Positions 10,799-23,450 of a stretch of 64,000 nt of DNA are shown here, in pieces. The position numbers and the translations under genes are program-made. The notes under the pieces are model-generated. The model was given only the letters and a program-made list of their open reading frames with translations, was not told where the DNA came from and made no database searches. Position 1 is the first letter of the stretch; the number at the start of each line of letters is the position of its first letter. The DNA lies in contig NC_133665.1 of NCBI RefSeq assembly GCF_037893015.1, positions 194,924,146-194,988,145 of the forward strand, given 5' to 3'. Source of the stretch: Macrotis lagotis (taxonomy: Eukaryota > Chordata > Mammalia > Peramelemorphia > Peramelidae).

Positions 10799-13700
10799 GT
10801 GAGTCTAGTTTCTTTTTTTTGGGAGGGGGAGACACAGATTTTGGGAGGGACTGCTCTCCTGGGTAGGAGGCTACAAAAGACGCATGCTCTCTTGGAGCGA
10901 GGCTTTGGAGAAGGGAAAATGTTTTGTTTATGGTTTGAATTTTCCTTGTATGGGGAGGCCACTACCATTTCTCAATTATCTCCCCCATAGAGCCTTTCCT
11001 TGAAATTATAGCCATGTTATCACATGCCTTCAATGAGGGTGAGCACAGCATCTAGATCAGCTACCACACTGATGATTATTTATCTTGAAAAGGATACAAG
11101 CTAAGACTCAAGTGGAGGGAATGTTAGTATGTGACTTTTGATTGTATACTCAATGCAGCATCCGAGGCTGAGATGATACAAAGCTTGGATCGATTCTCTG
11201 TTGCTTGTGCTAATTTTGGCCTGATAATTAACAGTGAAAAGAGATTCTTCTCCATCAGCACCACACCATCCAGATGTGGATCCATCAGTAATAAAAAATG
11301 GAGAAATTTTCAGTGTTATGGATGAGTTCATTTACCTTGGCAGCTTTCCAAGATTGTACACACTGTTAAGAAAGTTGGAGGCTACAAGAGGCCTCTAACT
11401 GGGGCTTTCACTGGAGCTTTCATAACCTCATTTGAGCATTCCAATATCCCTGTGAGGAAGGCACTACAGGTAGTCACATTTTATAGATAAGGAAGTTTAG
11501 GCTCTAGAGGGGAAATGACTTCTCCATGATAACTCAGTTTGTTAGTGGTAGAGGCAACATTTGAACCTGGTTTCCCAGCCCTAAATCCTAACAATCCTGC
11601 CTTTCTCTTGGGCCAAGAGGAGGAATTAAGCAAAGCAAACTTAGGTCTCAACTATGTCTCCTTATTTCCATTGCTCCAGTCCCCTCACCCCTGTCACCTT
11701 TTGAGGGAAATCCAGGAGCATGACCCTTTTCTCTCACTTAGAGCTCTCCTATTGACCATTCTCATACTCTGATTTCATAATTCATGATTTCTCCTTCTCC
11801 TGCCCCCAGCTCATAAAAAGGAGGAAACTAGTTTGGATAGTCGAAAGATGGTTGTTGGTGGTTGTCCTTTGTGCTTGAAGAGGACCAGAATGACAGCACT
11901 ATGTTGGGGGTTAAGGTTCAGAGTGTACAACTGATCTCAGTCACATGAACTCACAATGCTCTGGTACAGGTCAGACACAAACAGTCCATGGGAACATCTG
12001 GAGTGGAGATGGTTCTACATTTCTTTTGAGCTTCTGTAATTCTGCTTTGCTCCCAGAGCACTGCCCTTTCTTGATAAGGGCATGCCATGTTGGGTGATCC
12101 TGGGTCACTGTCTCCCATGTCTCACCATTGATTGCCAAGTTCTTCAGAGAGACCTTGAGAGTGTGTTTGCATGCACTTGTGAGCACATGTCCCCTGTAAG
12201 TTTTCTGCAGATAGTCTTGTAGACAAATTGACATTTGGCAATTGAACCACATGGTCAGCGCATCAGAACAGTGCTCTTCAGTGGGGTTGGAACCTTGAGA
12301 GTTTACCTCTAGAAAGGACCTCAGGATCTGGGATCTTTGCTAACTAGTTATCTTCAGAATCTTCCTAGGACAATTCTGATGGAAGTGATTCAGTTTCCTG
12401 ACATGGTGCTGGGTGAACTGTTGAAGTTTCATAGGCAAATAATCATGAGGTCAGTACAACCCTGTAGACCTTCTGTTTCATAGTCTAATCCCTCTTCTCT
12501 CCCATATTTTCTGTTGGAGCCTCTCAAACACTGAGCTAACTCTAATAATGCACGTGCCAATTTTCTTATCACTGTGTACGATCTTGGAAAGTGTACAGCC
12601 AAGGTAAATGAACTCATCCATAGCACTGAAAATTTCTCCATTTTTTATTACTGATGGATCCACATCTGGATGGTGTGGTGCTGTTGGGGAAGAATCTCTT
12701 TTCAGTGTTAATTATCAGGCCAAAATTAGCACAAGCAACAGAGAATCGATCCAAGCTTTGTATCATCTCAGCCTGAGATGCTGCATTGAGTGTTCAATCA
12801 TCTGTGAACAAAAAGTCATACACCAGCACTCTCTTCACTTGAGTCTTGGCTTGTAACCTTTTCAAGTTAGATAATCATCAGTGTGGTAGCTGATCTAGAT
12901 GCTGTGCTCACCCTCATTGAAGGCATGTGACAGCATGGCTGAAAACATGCTAAAAAGCATGGGAACAAGAACACAGCTTTGTTTTACTCCACTGGGGATG
13001 AGAAAACATGGGAACTTCATCCACTATCCAGAACCCAGGCAAGCATGCTATTGTGAAACAAACTGGAACCACTGGGGCAAGCCAAGATCTTGTTGCTTTG
13101 ACCTTTACCATCGGAAACCATTCTTTGGATGTGGCAAAGTGGGGCTTTTGACTTCCATGACATGACCAGCCAGGGCTCCATCAAGTTCCCACTTCCTCTG
13201 GGTGTGTGAAGGGGGGTGAGTAGTTGAGATAGACTGAAAATTCTTCCCCCCAATATAGATTAAAATATAATGAATGATTCTTGGGCAGGGGTTGGGCTGG
13301 GCCATCATTGCTTTATCCTGACCCTGGCCTGGAGGTAGGTGACTTGTCCAGGTTCACCCTTCTAGTGTTTGCCACAGCTACATACTCCACTGGCTCCCTG
13401 ACCAGTCCTCTCTGTGTGATAGCCTTGATCCTCTGATTCAGAGAGTTGACTCACCATTCACAGTGACAACTGGCATCAGGGAGTTAGCTGGCACTCATAG
13501 CTCTCTTTGCTTGTTTGCCTTGTTCTCTTGACTGGCAATCACCTTTCTGTCTCTCAGCCACCCTTCTGTGTCATGGCTACCCTTCTGTCTCTTGGCCACA
13601 CTTCTGTCTCTCAGCCACCCTTCTGTCTCATGGCAACCCTTCTGTCTATTGGCCACCCTTCTGTCTCATAGCCACCCTTCTGTCTCTCGGCCACTCTTCT

Positions 13701-16700
13701 GTCTCTCAGCAACCCTTCTGTCTCATGGCAACCCTTCTGTCTCTCAGCCACCCTTCTGTCTCATGGCCACCCTTCTGTCTCTTGGCCACTCTTCTGTCTC
13801 TTGGCCACCCTTCTGTCTCTCAGCAACCCTTCTGTCTCATGGCCACCCTTCTGTCTCTTGGACATCTTTCTGTCTCTCAGCTTATCTCTGTGGAAGGAAC
13901 AAAACTACCTTTGCTTGTGCATGGTCTGCCCTTCCTTCCTTCCTTGAGGCTTGCTCAGATTTCAAGCACAATAGAACAGTGTTCCTTGAAGGGTCCTATT
14001 TATAGTTGATACTCAAGCAGGAGAGATTCCATCTGTGAGACTGCAATGCTCCAAGCTATAGCTTTTTGGCAGGTAGACCTCAAATGCCAGTACAGAGGGA
14101 GTGGGCTGACTTTCTGGAGATGAATCCCCCAGCTGTCCTTTCTTCAGTGAGGTCCCTGAACAGCTCCTGAGCTTCTGCCTCCTCTCAGAGAAGCAGAGGC
14201 TCTGGCTTGTGTGAATGAAACCCAGTGTTGAGGCCAGTTAGGACCCATTCAGAGTGGAAAAGAAGCTTGGTGGAGTATCAACTTGGTGGGGCTGCTTGGG
14301 AAGTTGAAAATCTCTCAACACCAGAGGGGATAAGCTGCTTCTGACTTGCTGTGAGGTCATCCTTTCTTCGGTATGAGTCTGATGGTTCATGGCCATGGAC
14401 AGCAAGGAAGAGTCCTTGTGGACTATCTATCCTGACCTAGTGGACACACAAACTAAAAGTTTGGTCATTTCCCGGCTGGGCAGGAATCTTTCATGGGGTC
14501 AATTATAAGAAACTGGGGATATGTGTGGGAGGGAGATTGGTGATTGTGGGCTCTGGTTAGATGGTAATAGCAGAAACTGGTGAGAAGTAGTGACACAGCT
14601 TTAATCAAAGGTGCTTAGTCAATTCTTGGACACTGACTGGTTGGTTGTAGCATTGGGCTGGCCTTCACTAGAACATTTCCATCCCCTCTACTCCACAACT
14701 GTGGGTTTAGGTGTGGAGGCCATTGGCATTCTTGAGTTTTTGAGAAAGGGGTAGAGTTAGTGCTCCTGAATCTTTTGATTTTCACGAAGTCAGGGGTCAG
14801 AACCTTTGTGAGTTAGAAGGAATTGTAGAAGGAACCCTTCTTCCAACATCCTCCACAAGTGGTCATCTGAGCTCTGCTCAAAGACTCAGAGGCAGGGGGA
14901 AGGACTCACCACTCTGGGATAGCTCTATGGTCAGGGAAGTTTTCCAGATGTCAAGCCTCAGTTTGCCTTTTTGTCAATTCAATCCCTTTTGGGGATCAAA
15001 TCAAACAGGTCAATAAACCTTCAGCATGACAGCCCTTCCCTGTTTAAAGACAGAGCTTGCGTTCTCCTGAGTCTTCTCTTCTCCAGCCTAAATATTCTCA
15101 ATTCTTTTAGCTGATCATCACTGAACCTGACCTCGAGGCCCTTTTCCATCCTGTCCTCTGGATGCTCTTCAGCTCATCAATGTTCTTCTTAAACCCCAGT
15201 GCCCAGACTTGATCATAGTGCTCATATGAGGTCTCACAAGGCAGTGCACAATAAGATCACTGCCTTTTTATTCCTGGAAGCTCTGCCCTTCTTCATCAGT
15301 GCAGCCACAGACGACATTAACTTCTTTGATGCTCATGTCCCACAGCTGACTTGTATGGAGTTGGCCAGCCATTCAGACCCTCAGATCTTTATCAGAACAA
15401 CTGCTTTCTAGTATGAAATGGATTTGTTGAACTTTTGGCTTGATTTCCTTTAGGGAACAGGTTCTCTCTTATTATCTATCTGGGTATCTTAGCCCAGGTA
15501 GTTCTGCCCTTTCCCAGACAAAGGTTATTCTCTTCGGCATAGCCAAAATAAAAAGTGTCTTAGCATCTCTGCCTTCTCTCTGGTTTCATTTGTCACTATC
15601 CCATCCACCCCAAACTGAAGGTCTCTTTTACTTCTCACATAGTTCTGTCTCTCTTCTCCCTCTCTGTCTCTCTATTCCTGTTTCTGCCTATCTCTCTATC
15701 TTTCACACTCAAATACACCCCCCCTTCTTCTTGCTCCCCTTTCCTCTGGCCACCTTTAGCACCTCTTGAACTTTAGCATTCCACCACTACTTTAGAATAA
15801 TTGTGCCATACTCTGATACTCTTCCTTAGTTATCTGACCTTCTCTGTTTCCAAACCCACCATCTATCCATAAAGCTTCACAAGATGCACAAAGTAAACTT
15901 TTTTTTATTAATTTGATTTGATTTTTCTAATTACATGTTATGAAAGTTTTCAACTTCCATCCACATATATATATATATGTATGTTTTAAGTTACATGATT
16001 TCCTTCCAGCCTCCCTTCCCACCCCCATCCCTTCAGCAGCAAAAAGTCAGGTTGTTAGGACTATTGTGTATGGGAGCACTGTAAATTATCTTCACCTGGT
16101 GTCCTTGAGCACCAGAGCCTTGTTTCACTAAGTGCCATGGGAGTGGGAGTGGATTAGAGACTAGGGAGGTATTTGGTTCCACAAATGGAGACCTTGGAGT
16201 GTAGGGAGTTACTTGTCTTCCTCGTCTTCCCTGTCTCCCGTCCCTCCAACTCTCACCTGGGGAAGATTGAGGGAGTCCGGAGAGGGACTCAACATAGGAG
16301 TCTGGAAAAGGGACTCAACATCAAGTGAATATTATACATACACATTCATGTTAACATGTTTGCAGATTGGTCATAAATGGTATGAGGAATTAGGATGGGG
16401 GGGAAATCCATGAAATAGGAAGGAAATATATAAGAGAAATTTTTAAAAAATGAATGTAATTTTCATTCAGATTCTGTAAGGTTTTTTGTTTTGTTTTTCT
16501 TCCTCTGGATGAGGACAGCATTGTCCATAGCCAGTATCCTAGGGTGGTCCTAGCTCTCTGAGCTACTGATGGCAGCTGCTTCATCAAGGGTGATCAACTC
16601 ACAATGCTCTTGTTAATGTGTACAATGTTCTCATGGTTCTACTCCTTTTGCTCAGCATCAGTTTCTGTAATTCATTCCATGTTTCTCTAGTCTTACCATT

Positions 16701-18035
16701 CTTGATTTCTTATAGAATAGTATTCCATAACATTCACATTCCATGACTTCAGCCATTGACCAATTGATGGGCATCTCCTCAATTTCCAATTCTTTGCCAC
16801 TACAAAGAGAGCTCTTATGAATATTTTGGAACATGGAGGGGGTCTTTCCCATTTTTATGATTTCTTGCAGATATAGACCTAGTATTGGATTTGCTGGCTC
16901 AAAGAGTATGATCAGTTTTATTGCTCTTTGGGCATAGTTCCCTATCACTTTGCAATTCCACCAAAGCATTAATGTCCCAATCTTCCCACAACCTCTCCAA
17001 CAATGATTATTTTCCCTTTTTGTCATTTTAGCCACTCTGAGAGGTGCGAGGTGGAACCTCATAGACAAAATAAACTCTTAATACATGCCTGTTGAATGGG
17101 GGATTAAAAAATCAACTGAACTCTTGAGATCTAGGCTGGCCTTGGAAAAGTCAAATGTTTCCATGGAGTTGTTTGAAAGGAAGCTTCCCTGTCCCCCAGA
17201 TACTCTGACATGGGGTAGCTGAGGAGTCCACCATGTTGGGCACTGATTTCTTGTTAACAAACAGTGCTATTAGTTATTAATACAGTCATGAATTACCATC
17301 TTAGAGTCTTTAAAGCCTGGGAAAACAAGACCCTACAAGATAAGAACATGGGGGGGGGCAACTTTTGATTCAAAGGAAAGTTACACAGAGAGGGGGAATC
17401 TGGGTGGGATTAGACAGTGGCTTAAGGATAGGGTGCTAGGTGGTTTGGCTAGTAGAAGCCAGCTTCAAGGAAGGAGGGCACTAGAGGCTAGAGCTGATAG
17501 AGCAGGGCAGTAAGGGCTGTGGGACAGGTGAGAGGAGATGCCTTGGCCAAACCTCCCAGTCTGGGCTGAGCTGGGCTGAGGCAAAGAAACACAGGTACAG
17601 GCTGCCATCTTGTGACTAGAAGTCAGGATTGCAAGGTCTAAGTGGTCTTGTGGCCTCCTGGCATGCCTACTGTATATCTGGGCTCTTCTAAAGGCTGAAG
17701 GGATGAAAACAATCCCCAATTCCCACACTTGTATCTTCTTAGAATAATTATTATCAAATTAGGACTTAGAATAATTCCATTCCTTGCGAAGTGAATCCCA
17801 TTCAACAATCCTCTATTTGGTGGAAAGGCCCTCTAGTGGGCAAGCCAAGAAAAAGTGTCCACAGTCCCAGGGCATGGAGCCCAGGCTCTTCTGCAAACTC
17901 TCCTCACTTCTGATGGTTGTCCCCAAATGCAAGATGGCCCTGGAGGATTTGGGACTCAACAAGGAAATAATAGATTGATCAAAGGCTCCTTGGCCCTCAG
18001 ACTGGGAACCACTGGCTTAGGTTAGGCGTGTGTGC

Positions 18036-18075
<40 letters not shown>

Positions 18076-21000
18076 GCCAAGTGGTAGAGATGGCCAAATC
18101 TGTCTCCAATATTTCGGGGTTATTGGGTGGAAGACTGTGTTCCTTGATTATAGTGGATAGAACCAATAACACTGGGTGGAAATTAGAGAAGGCAGTACAA
18201 GGAAAGTCTTAATGATCTGAATGATCCCAGAAAGAGACTACCTCACTGGGTAGTAAGTTCCCCAATTCTGTGATTAATCATTGGTCAGGAATAGCCAGGC
18301 AGCTGTTTCCTCATTGCCTGAGTGTGGTGTGGTATTCTGCCCCTGCCTTCCTCATTTCCTGCTCTGACTCCAGATTCAATCATGGAGAAGTAGCCTGGGG
18401 TGCCCCTGTGTGAAGACCCACAGACCCTGCTGTCCTGCCCCCAGTCACTTGTCCCACTCTGGCAGGGCCTGCTACACTTATGGCTCCTTGCTAGAGTAGT
18501 CAGAGTTTTGCACATAGTAGGTATAGAATAAATAACTTGTATTGATTGGATAGTTAAACCTGGGACTTTGTTTCCCCCACAGGTTCAGAGAAATGCAGAC
18601 AAATCTACCACCTTGAAGCTGGCTGACTTTGGCCTCGCCAAGCATGTGGTCAAGCCTATATTTACCGTGTGTGGGACGCCCACCTATGTGGCTCCAGAAA
18701 TTCTCTCAGAGAAAGGTAAATGGGAGATTATGGGAAAGGCCCAACTCCTTGAGACTTATTTCTAGGCTTTCTACTCATCACCACCAATGAATCCTGACTG
18801 CCCTTTGCCATTGGTTATGAAATCTGACTCTTAGGGAGGAGGTCTGTTATGGGTGACTGGATTAGGGAGGGCCGCATGGACTTGTCACACAGGAGCTGGG
18901 ATGAAGTGGGTTAAGAAGGTTGCTGGACAGCAGGAGTCTAGTTCTCATTGCCCCTGACTCAGAGGCCAAGATCTAAAGATGGAGCAAGCCATTTATCTGG
19001 ATGACCACCTGAGTCCCAGTCTCAAAGGACGAAGGGCACTTTCCCTCCTGAAAGGTCCTTGTCTAGGTGGCTTTTTGCTCCCCCTTCCCTCAGTGCAGGG
19101 ATCAGGACATGTTGATCTGATGGTCTTTACTTCTGTGGAGGTTGAGGGAGGGTTGGTCCCAGAGACCAGAAGGACCCCAGCTGTATTAAGGACACTGAAG
19201 ACCAGACCGTTTTTTTTTGTTTTTTGTTTTTATGAGGCAATGGAGTTAGGTGACTTGCCCAAGGTCACACAACTAAGTAATCCTTAAGTGTCTGAGGTTG
19301 GATTTTAACTCAGGTCCTCCTGATGCCAGGGCTGAGGACTGATACTCCATTCACTGAGTCAGGCCTGCTGAAGACCAGATTGAACACAACAGGTAGTGTG
19401 TTTGGCTTGAGTTCTAGGAAATGTGGCTGTTTAATTTATACAGAGCCTTGAAGGCTGGGCAGGGGGAATTTGAACTTGACGTGCTGAGTTGGAGGGAGCC
19501 AGGCTAGACTCTGAGCAGGAGCTCTGCTCCTTTGATGAAAATGGGACTCCTCTTAGAGACAGAAGATCTCAGGATTCCAAGCCCAGAGCTGACAAGAGCT
19601 TGGGGGCCATTCTGTCAAATCCCCCTCATTTTATAGTTGAGGAAACTCCCTCCAGAGAAGAGGAACTACTTGTCTAAGGTCACCCAGGAGGTAAATGGCA
19701 GAACCAGGATTCAAATCCAGGGTCTCCTGTTACCTTGCCTCATTGTGAGCTCCCTCTGGAAAAGTTTGGGCTGTTGCTGATGAACAGCTTAGATATAGAG
19801 ACGTGCCTGATGAGAGATATTGGGTGGCACCTCTTCTGTCTCACTGATGGAAAGAAGGAATGGAGAGACTGGAGTTTGAGCCTGGAGCCTTTGTTTTCAT
19901 TGATCCTACTAAGTCATCAGTTATGTTGTAACTGCCCAAGTCCAGACTCTTTTGTCTCTGAACTTAGAGCAGAATTCCACTGGCCTGGAATGGGCTCATT
20001 CTAGAAATCCAACCCTCCTGCTAATCACTGATCTATTCTTGGCTGGAGAAGTTTTGCTAATCTTGGGGTATGTGGGGGAAAGAAAAGGAGTTGACCTGAG
20101 ATCTTTAGTCCTCCAGAGCTGCCCACAAGTATGTCTGCTTTGGTGTCCAACAGTCTGGGCTGCTACCTCTCACCTGACGCAAACAATGAGCCCTTCTTAG
20201 CCTCATGGGAGAGGATGGGAGTTGTTGTGAGCTCCAATTAACAAACTTCCAACCAATCATGTAGCTCCCTGTGTCTCAGTGCTGGAACGAGTCATGTTGC
20301 CCTCATTTCCATGATATCACCTACTCTTTTTTTCTGTCCTCCCCATAACCTATAAAAGGGAAATTGTTCATATGTTCAGGATCTTTGGCATCAATACAGG
20401 CAAGCCATGAACCCATTTATTGATATTTGTGTGTGCCCCTGATAAAAATGTTATCTTTCTCAAAGATCTGCCTGTTTACCCTTTTGTTAAGATTCTGTTG
20501 CCACAGCCTGTATTTTGTATATATTCTGCATATTTCTATATATGTTTGAGAAGTTTCCTCTGGATAGAAAGTAAACTCTTGGAGGCAGGACTACACCTTT
20601 TGTCTTTATATCCCTAATGTCTTGCATACTCCTGGCCCATTTTTTTGCTGTTCAGTCCATTTTAAGCTCTGTCCCATTCTCTGTGACCCATTTGGGCAAA
20701 GACGCTGGCCTGGTTTGCCATTTCCTTCTCCAGCTCATTTTACAGGCGAGGAAACCAGACAAACAGGGTGAAACGACTTACCTAGGCTCACATAGTTAGG
20801 AACTGTCTGAAGCTGGATTTGAACTCGTCTTCCTGACTCCAAATCTGACACTTTATCCATTGTTGTCACATAATATATAATTTAGGTAATAAATACCATT
20901 GACTGATTCATCCACTTTTGAATTTGATGAGCTATACTCTCATCTAATCCCATCTCTCCACTGGGCTCCCAAAGGAGTCCAACTTCATCTGATACCTTTG

Positions 21001-23396
21001 TTTCTAGGGGGAGAAGGTGCCTGTCAACTGACCTGACTCATCTGGCCAGACTCATCTTGATGAAGCCCTGTTGGCTTTAAGAGGTTTGAGGAGGCTATGC
21101 ACCTGGCTAGGGAGGTACGGGGATGGTCAGAGAGGAAGGAGAGAACCCAGAAATGATGGCATCGTCAAGACCTGGGGACAAGAACGTTTCTAGGAGTGGA
21201 TGGGCCTCACTGTCTATGCAATCCTGCTGGAGACAGGGAGGATAGAGGCTGAAAAAAACACAAGGAGCTTGACCTCTCCTGGAGGAGGTCACCTTCAACA
21301 GTGCAGGAGGCTGAGGAATGAATGGAGAGTTTGGCAATAGAGGCAGCTGGCATAGACCCAGGAGGCAAATGGAGATGACCTTTCCACCTCCTTTTTCTTT
21401 GACTTCTCAGGCCAGAACTCAGCAGTGAAGACTGAACTCCTTGTGCTCCTAGCCTTTTCTCTTTCTTCCCAAAGACAGGAGCTGGGTTTGGGTCAGAGTC
21501 ATCACAACCTCTTGGACCTTTCTTCCCCAGGGTATGGTCTGGAGGTGGACATGTGGGCAGCTGGCGTGATTCTCTACATCCTGCTGTGTGGCTTCCCTCC
21601 TTTCCGAAGCCAAGAAAGAGACCAGGAGGAGCTGTTTGCTAGCATTCAGAGAGGACACTTTGACTTCCTCAGTCCATACTGGGACAACATCTCAGAGGGT
21701 GAGTGACTCAGTCAACCTGGGGATTGGGAAAGGCAGGAGGGAGGGGGCTGGGGGTGCCCTTCTCCCTAGAACTGAGAACCCACTTATTCCCACTGCCACA
21801 AGGCTTCTCTTACTGGCTCCAAACCATGGGAGTGACCTTTCAGTGCCCAAAGGAGGAGCCTGTCCCCTAAGGATCAGTCCCCATATTGCTTCTTGCAACA
21901 AAACTCAGGAACCTTCCACCCTCGGTCTCTAATAATAGAACTTATGATTATTAAGATCAAATGATGTGTAGCTTGGGGAGACCTCAACTAGGAGAGAATA
22001 GCTACCCTGAGGAGGGTGGGGTCCCCAGATCCTGCTGGGCTTCCTTAGAGACCTAGAATCACTCTAAGGAACATGGCCTAACCATCTACGGGGAACTGCT
22101 AAATGGATGAAGCGGACCTCTTGGCCAGATTGATGCAACTGGATGGTTAGTTGTTGAGTTAGACAGTCAGTCCATCTGTCTGATCCAGACCTGAGCACAG
22201 GAAGTGGGGGCTAAAGACCCGAAGGTCTTTGCCACCCATTTTCAGGGGTGACTCCACGGTCCCTAACACTGGTGACTCTGAGGGGCTTGAAAAGTTTGGG
22301 GGAGGTTCAGGTTGACTGAGCCCATTTCTGGAGTTGACCTTTTTCAGGAGGTGCTTTATTGGGTATTACTGAGGAACCAGACTGGTAGATGGGCAGGCTG
22401 GTGCAGTTGGGGCAAGTTTCTTGTGGAGGACCCATGGGGAGTGGGAACAAAGCTGCCCAGGGGAGAAGCTTTAGTGGGGGGGTGGCTATCATGCAGGGGA
22501 GGGTTTGTGCCCATGGAGGAGGGCACAGACACAGCAGATCATTCCCCTCTTAGCATTTGAAAACAGACTAGGGGAAAGGCGACCCCTACTGCCCACTGCT
22601 GGCACTTACTGCCCAGATATCCCGGAGTAGTCACAGCATGGACCTACCTTATTCCTCAATGTCTGACAATCGAAGATTTGGAATACCCTGAGGGCAGTAT
22701 TGGGGCCACAGGAGGCTCTGGGAGACACAGGGCCAGGGTCAGATGGGTTATTGGGGGCAGGAAGACTGGATCCTCTAATGGGCCCCCCCTTCCCTATTGG
22801 TGTTTTAGCCCAAACTGGCTGAACTGCTTGCTTCTTCAACTTGTAAAAGAAAGTAAAGACTAGGCAGGGAAATGATGCATCATGTGTGGCTGCAGGTAAG
22901 TATATGTATAAGTGTGCATGTGTGTGAAAGTGTGTGGAAGTGCACATGCACATTTGTGCAAATGTACACAATGGCGTGAATGTAAGTGTGCATGGGTATA
23001 AGCGTGCATGTGTGTACAAGCATGTGAATGTGTGTGGTTGTGGGCACATGTTCACATGTGCGAGTGCCTGTGTGTGAGTATACACACATGTACAACTGTG
23101 TTAATGTGTGTGCATATAGGTGGGTATTTGTATGTGTGAATTGGTGCATATGTTTGTGTGTGTATGACAGAGAGACAGAGAGACAGACAGAGACAAGACA
23201 GACAGAGACAGAGAGAGAGCAAGAGAGAGAGAAGGGAGAGGGAAGGAGAGAGAGACAGAGAGACACAGAGAGAGACACACAGAGAGACAGAGACAGAGAG
23301 AGACAGAAATAGAGAGACACACACACATAGAAATGGAGAGAGAGAGATGGAGAGAGACAGAGAGGAGAGACAGAGAGATGGGGACAGAGAGAGAGG

Positions 23397-23450
<54 letters not shown>

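Larger units (their letters stand above)
10799..18582 (+). other. DCLK3: DCLK3 intron 2
   Basis: A 7,784-bp GT-AG intron, the longest visible in the gene. It holds the LINE inverted repeat (11011-12939), a 19-bp minisatellite, a CR1/L3-like relic and an antisense L1 3' end. Stretches 13881-14800 and 17075-18035 show no feature I can support. Confidence 0.93.
18716..21530 (+). other. DCLK3: DCLK3 intron 3
   Basis: A 2,815-bp GT-AG intron with two antisense SINEs, a MIR-like relic and a CCAAT/TATA-containing patch. 20900-21480 shows nothing recognisable. Confidence 0.93.

Noticed and set aside
11290..11295. AATAAA considered as a certain alternative DCLK3 end
   Set aside because: Only the hexamer is seen; kept as a low-confidence candidate, not as an established terminator.
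13515..14009. Open frame of 164 codons with regular [13 protein letters not shown] repeats, and the idea of a CRISPR-like array
   Set aside because: It is a 19-bp minisatellite with no spacers and no dyad; translated periodicity follows from 57 = 3 x 19. There is no gene signal.
15199..15411. 70-codon frame in intron 2
   Set aside because: Lies within an antisense CR1/L3-type relic.
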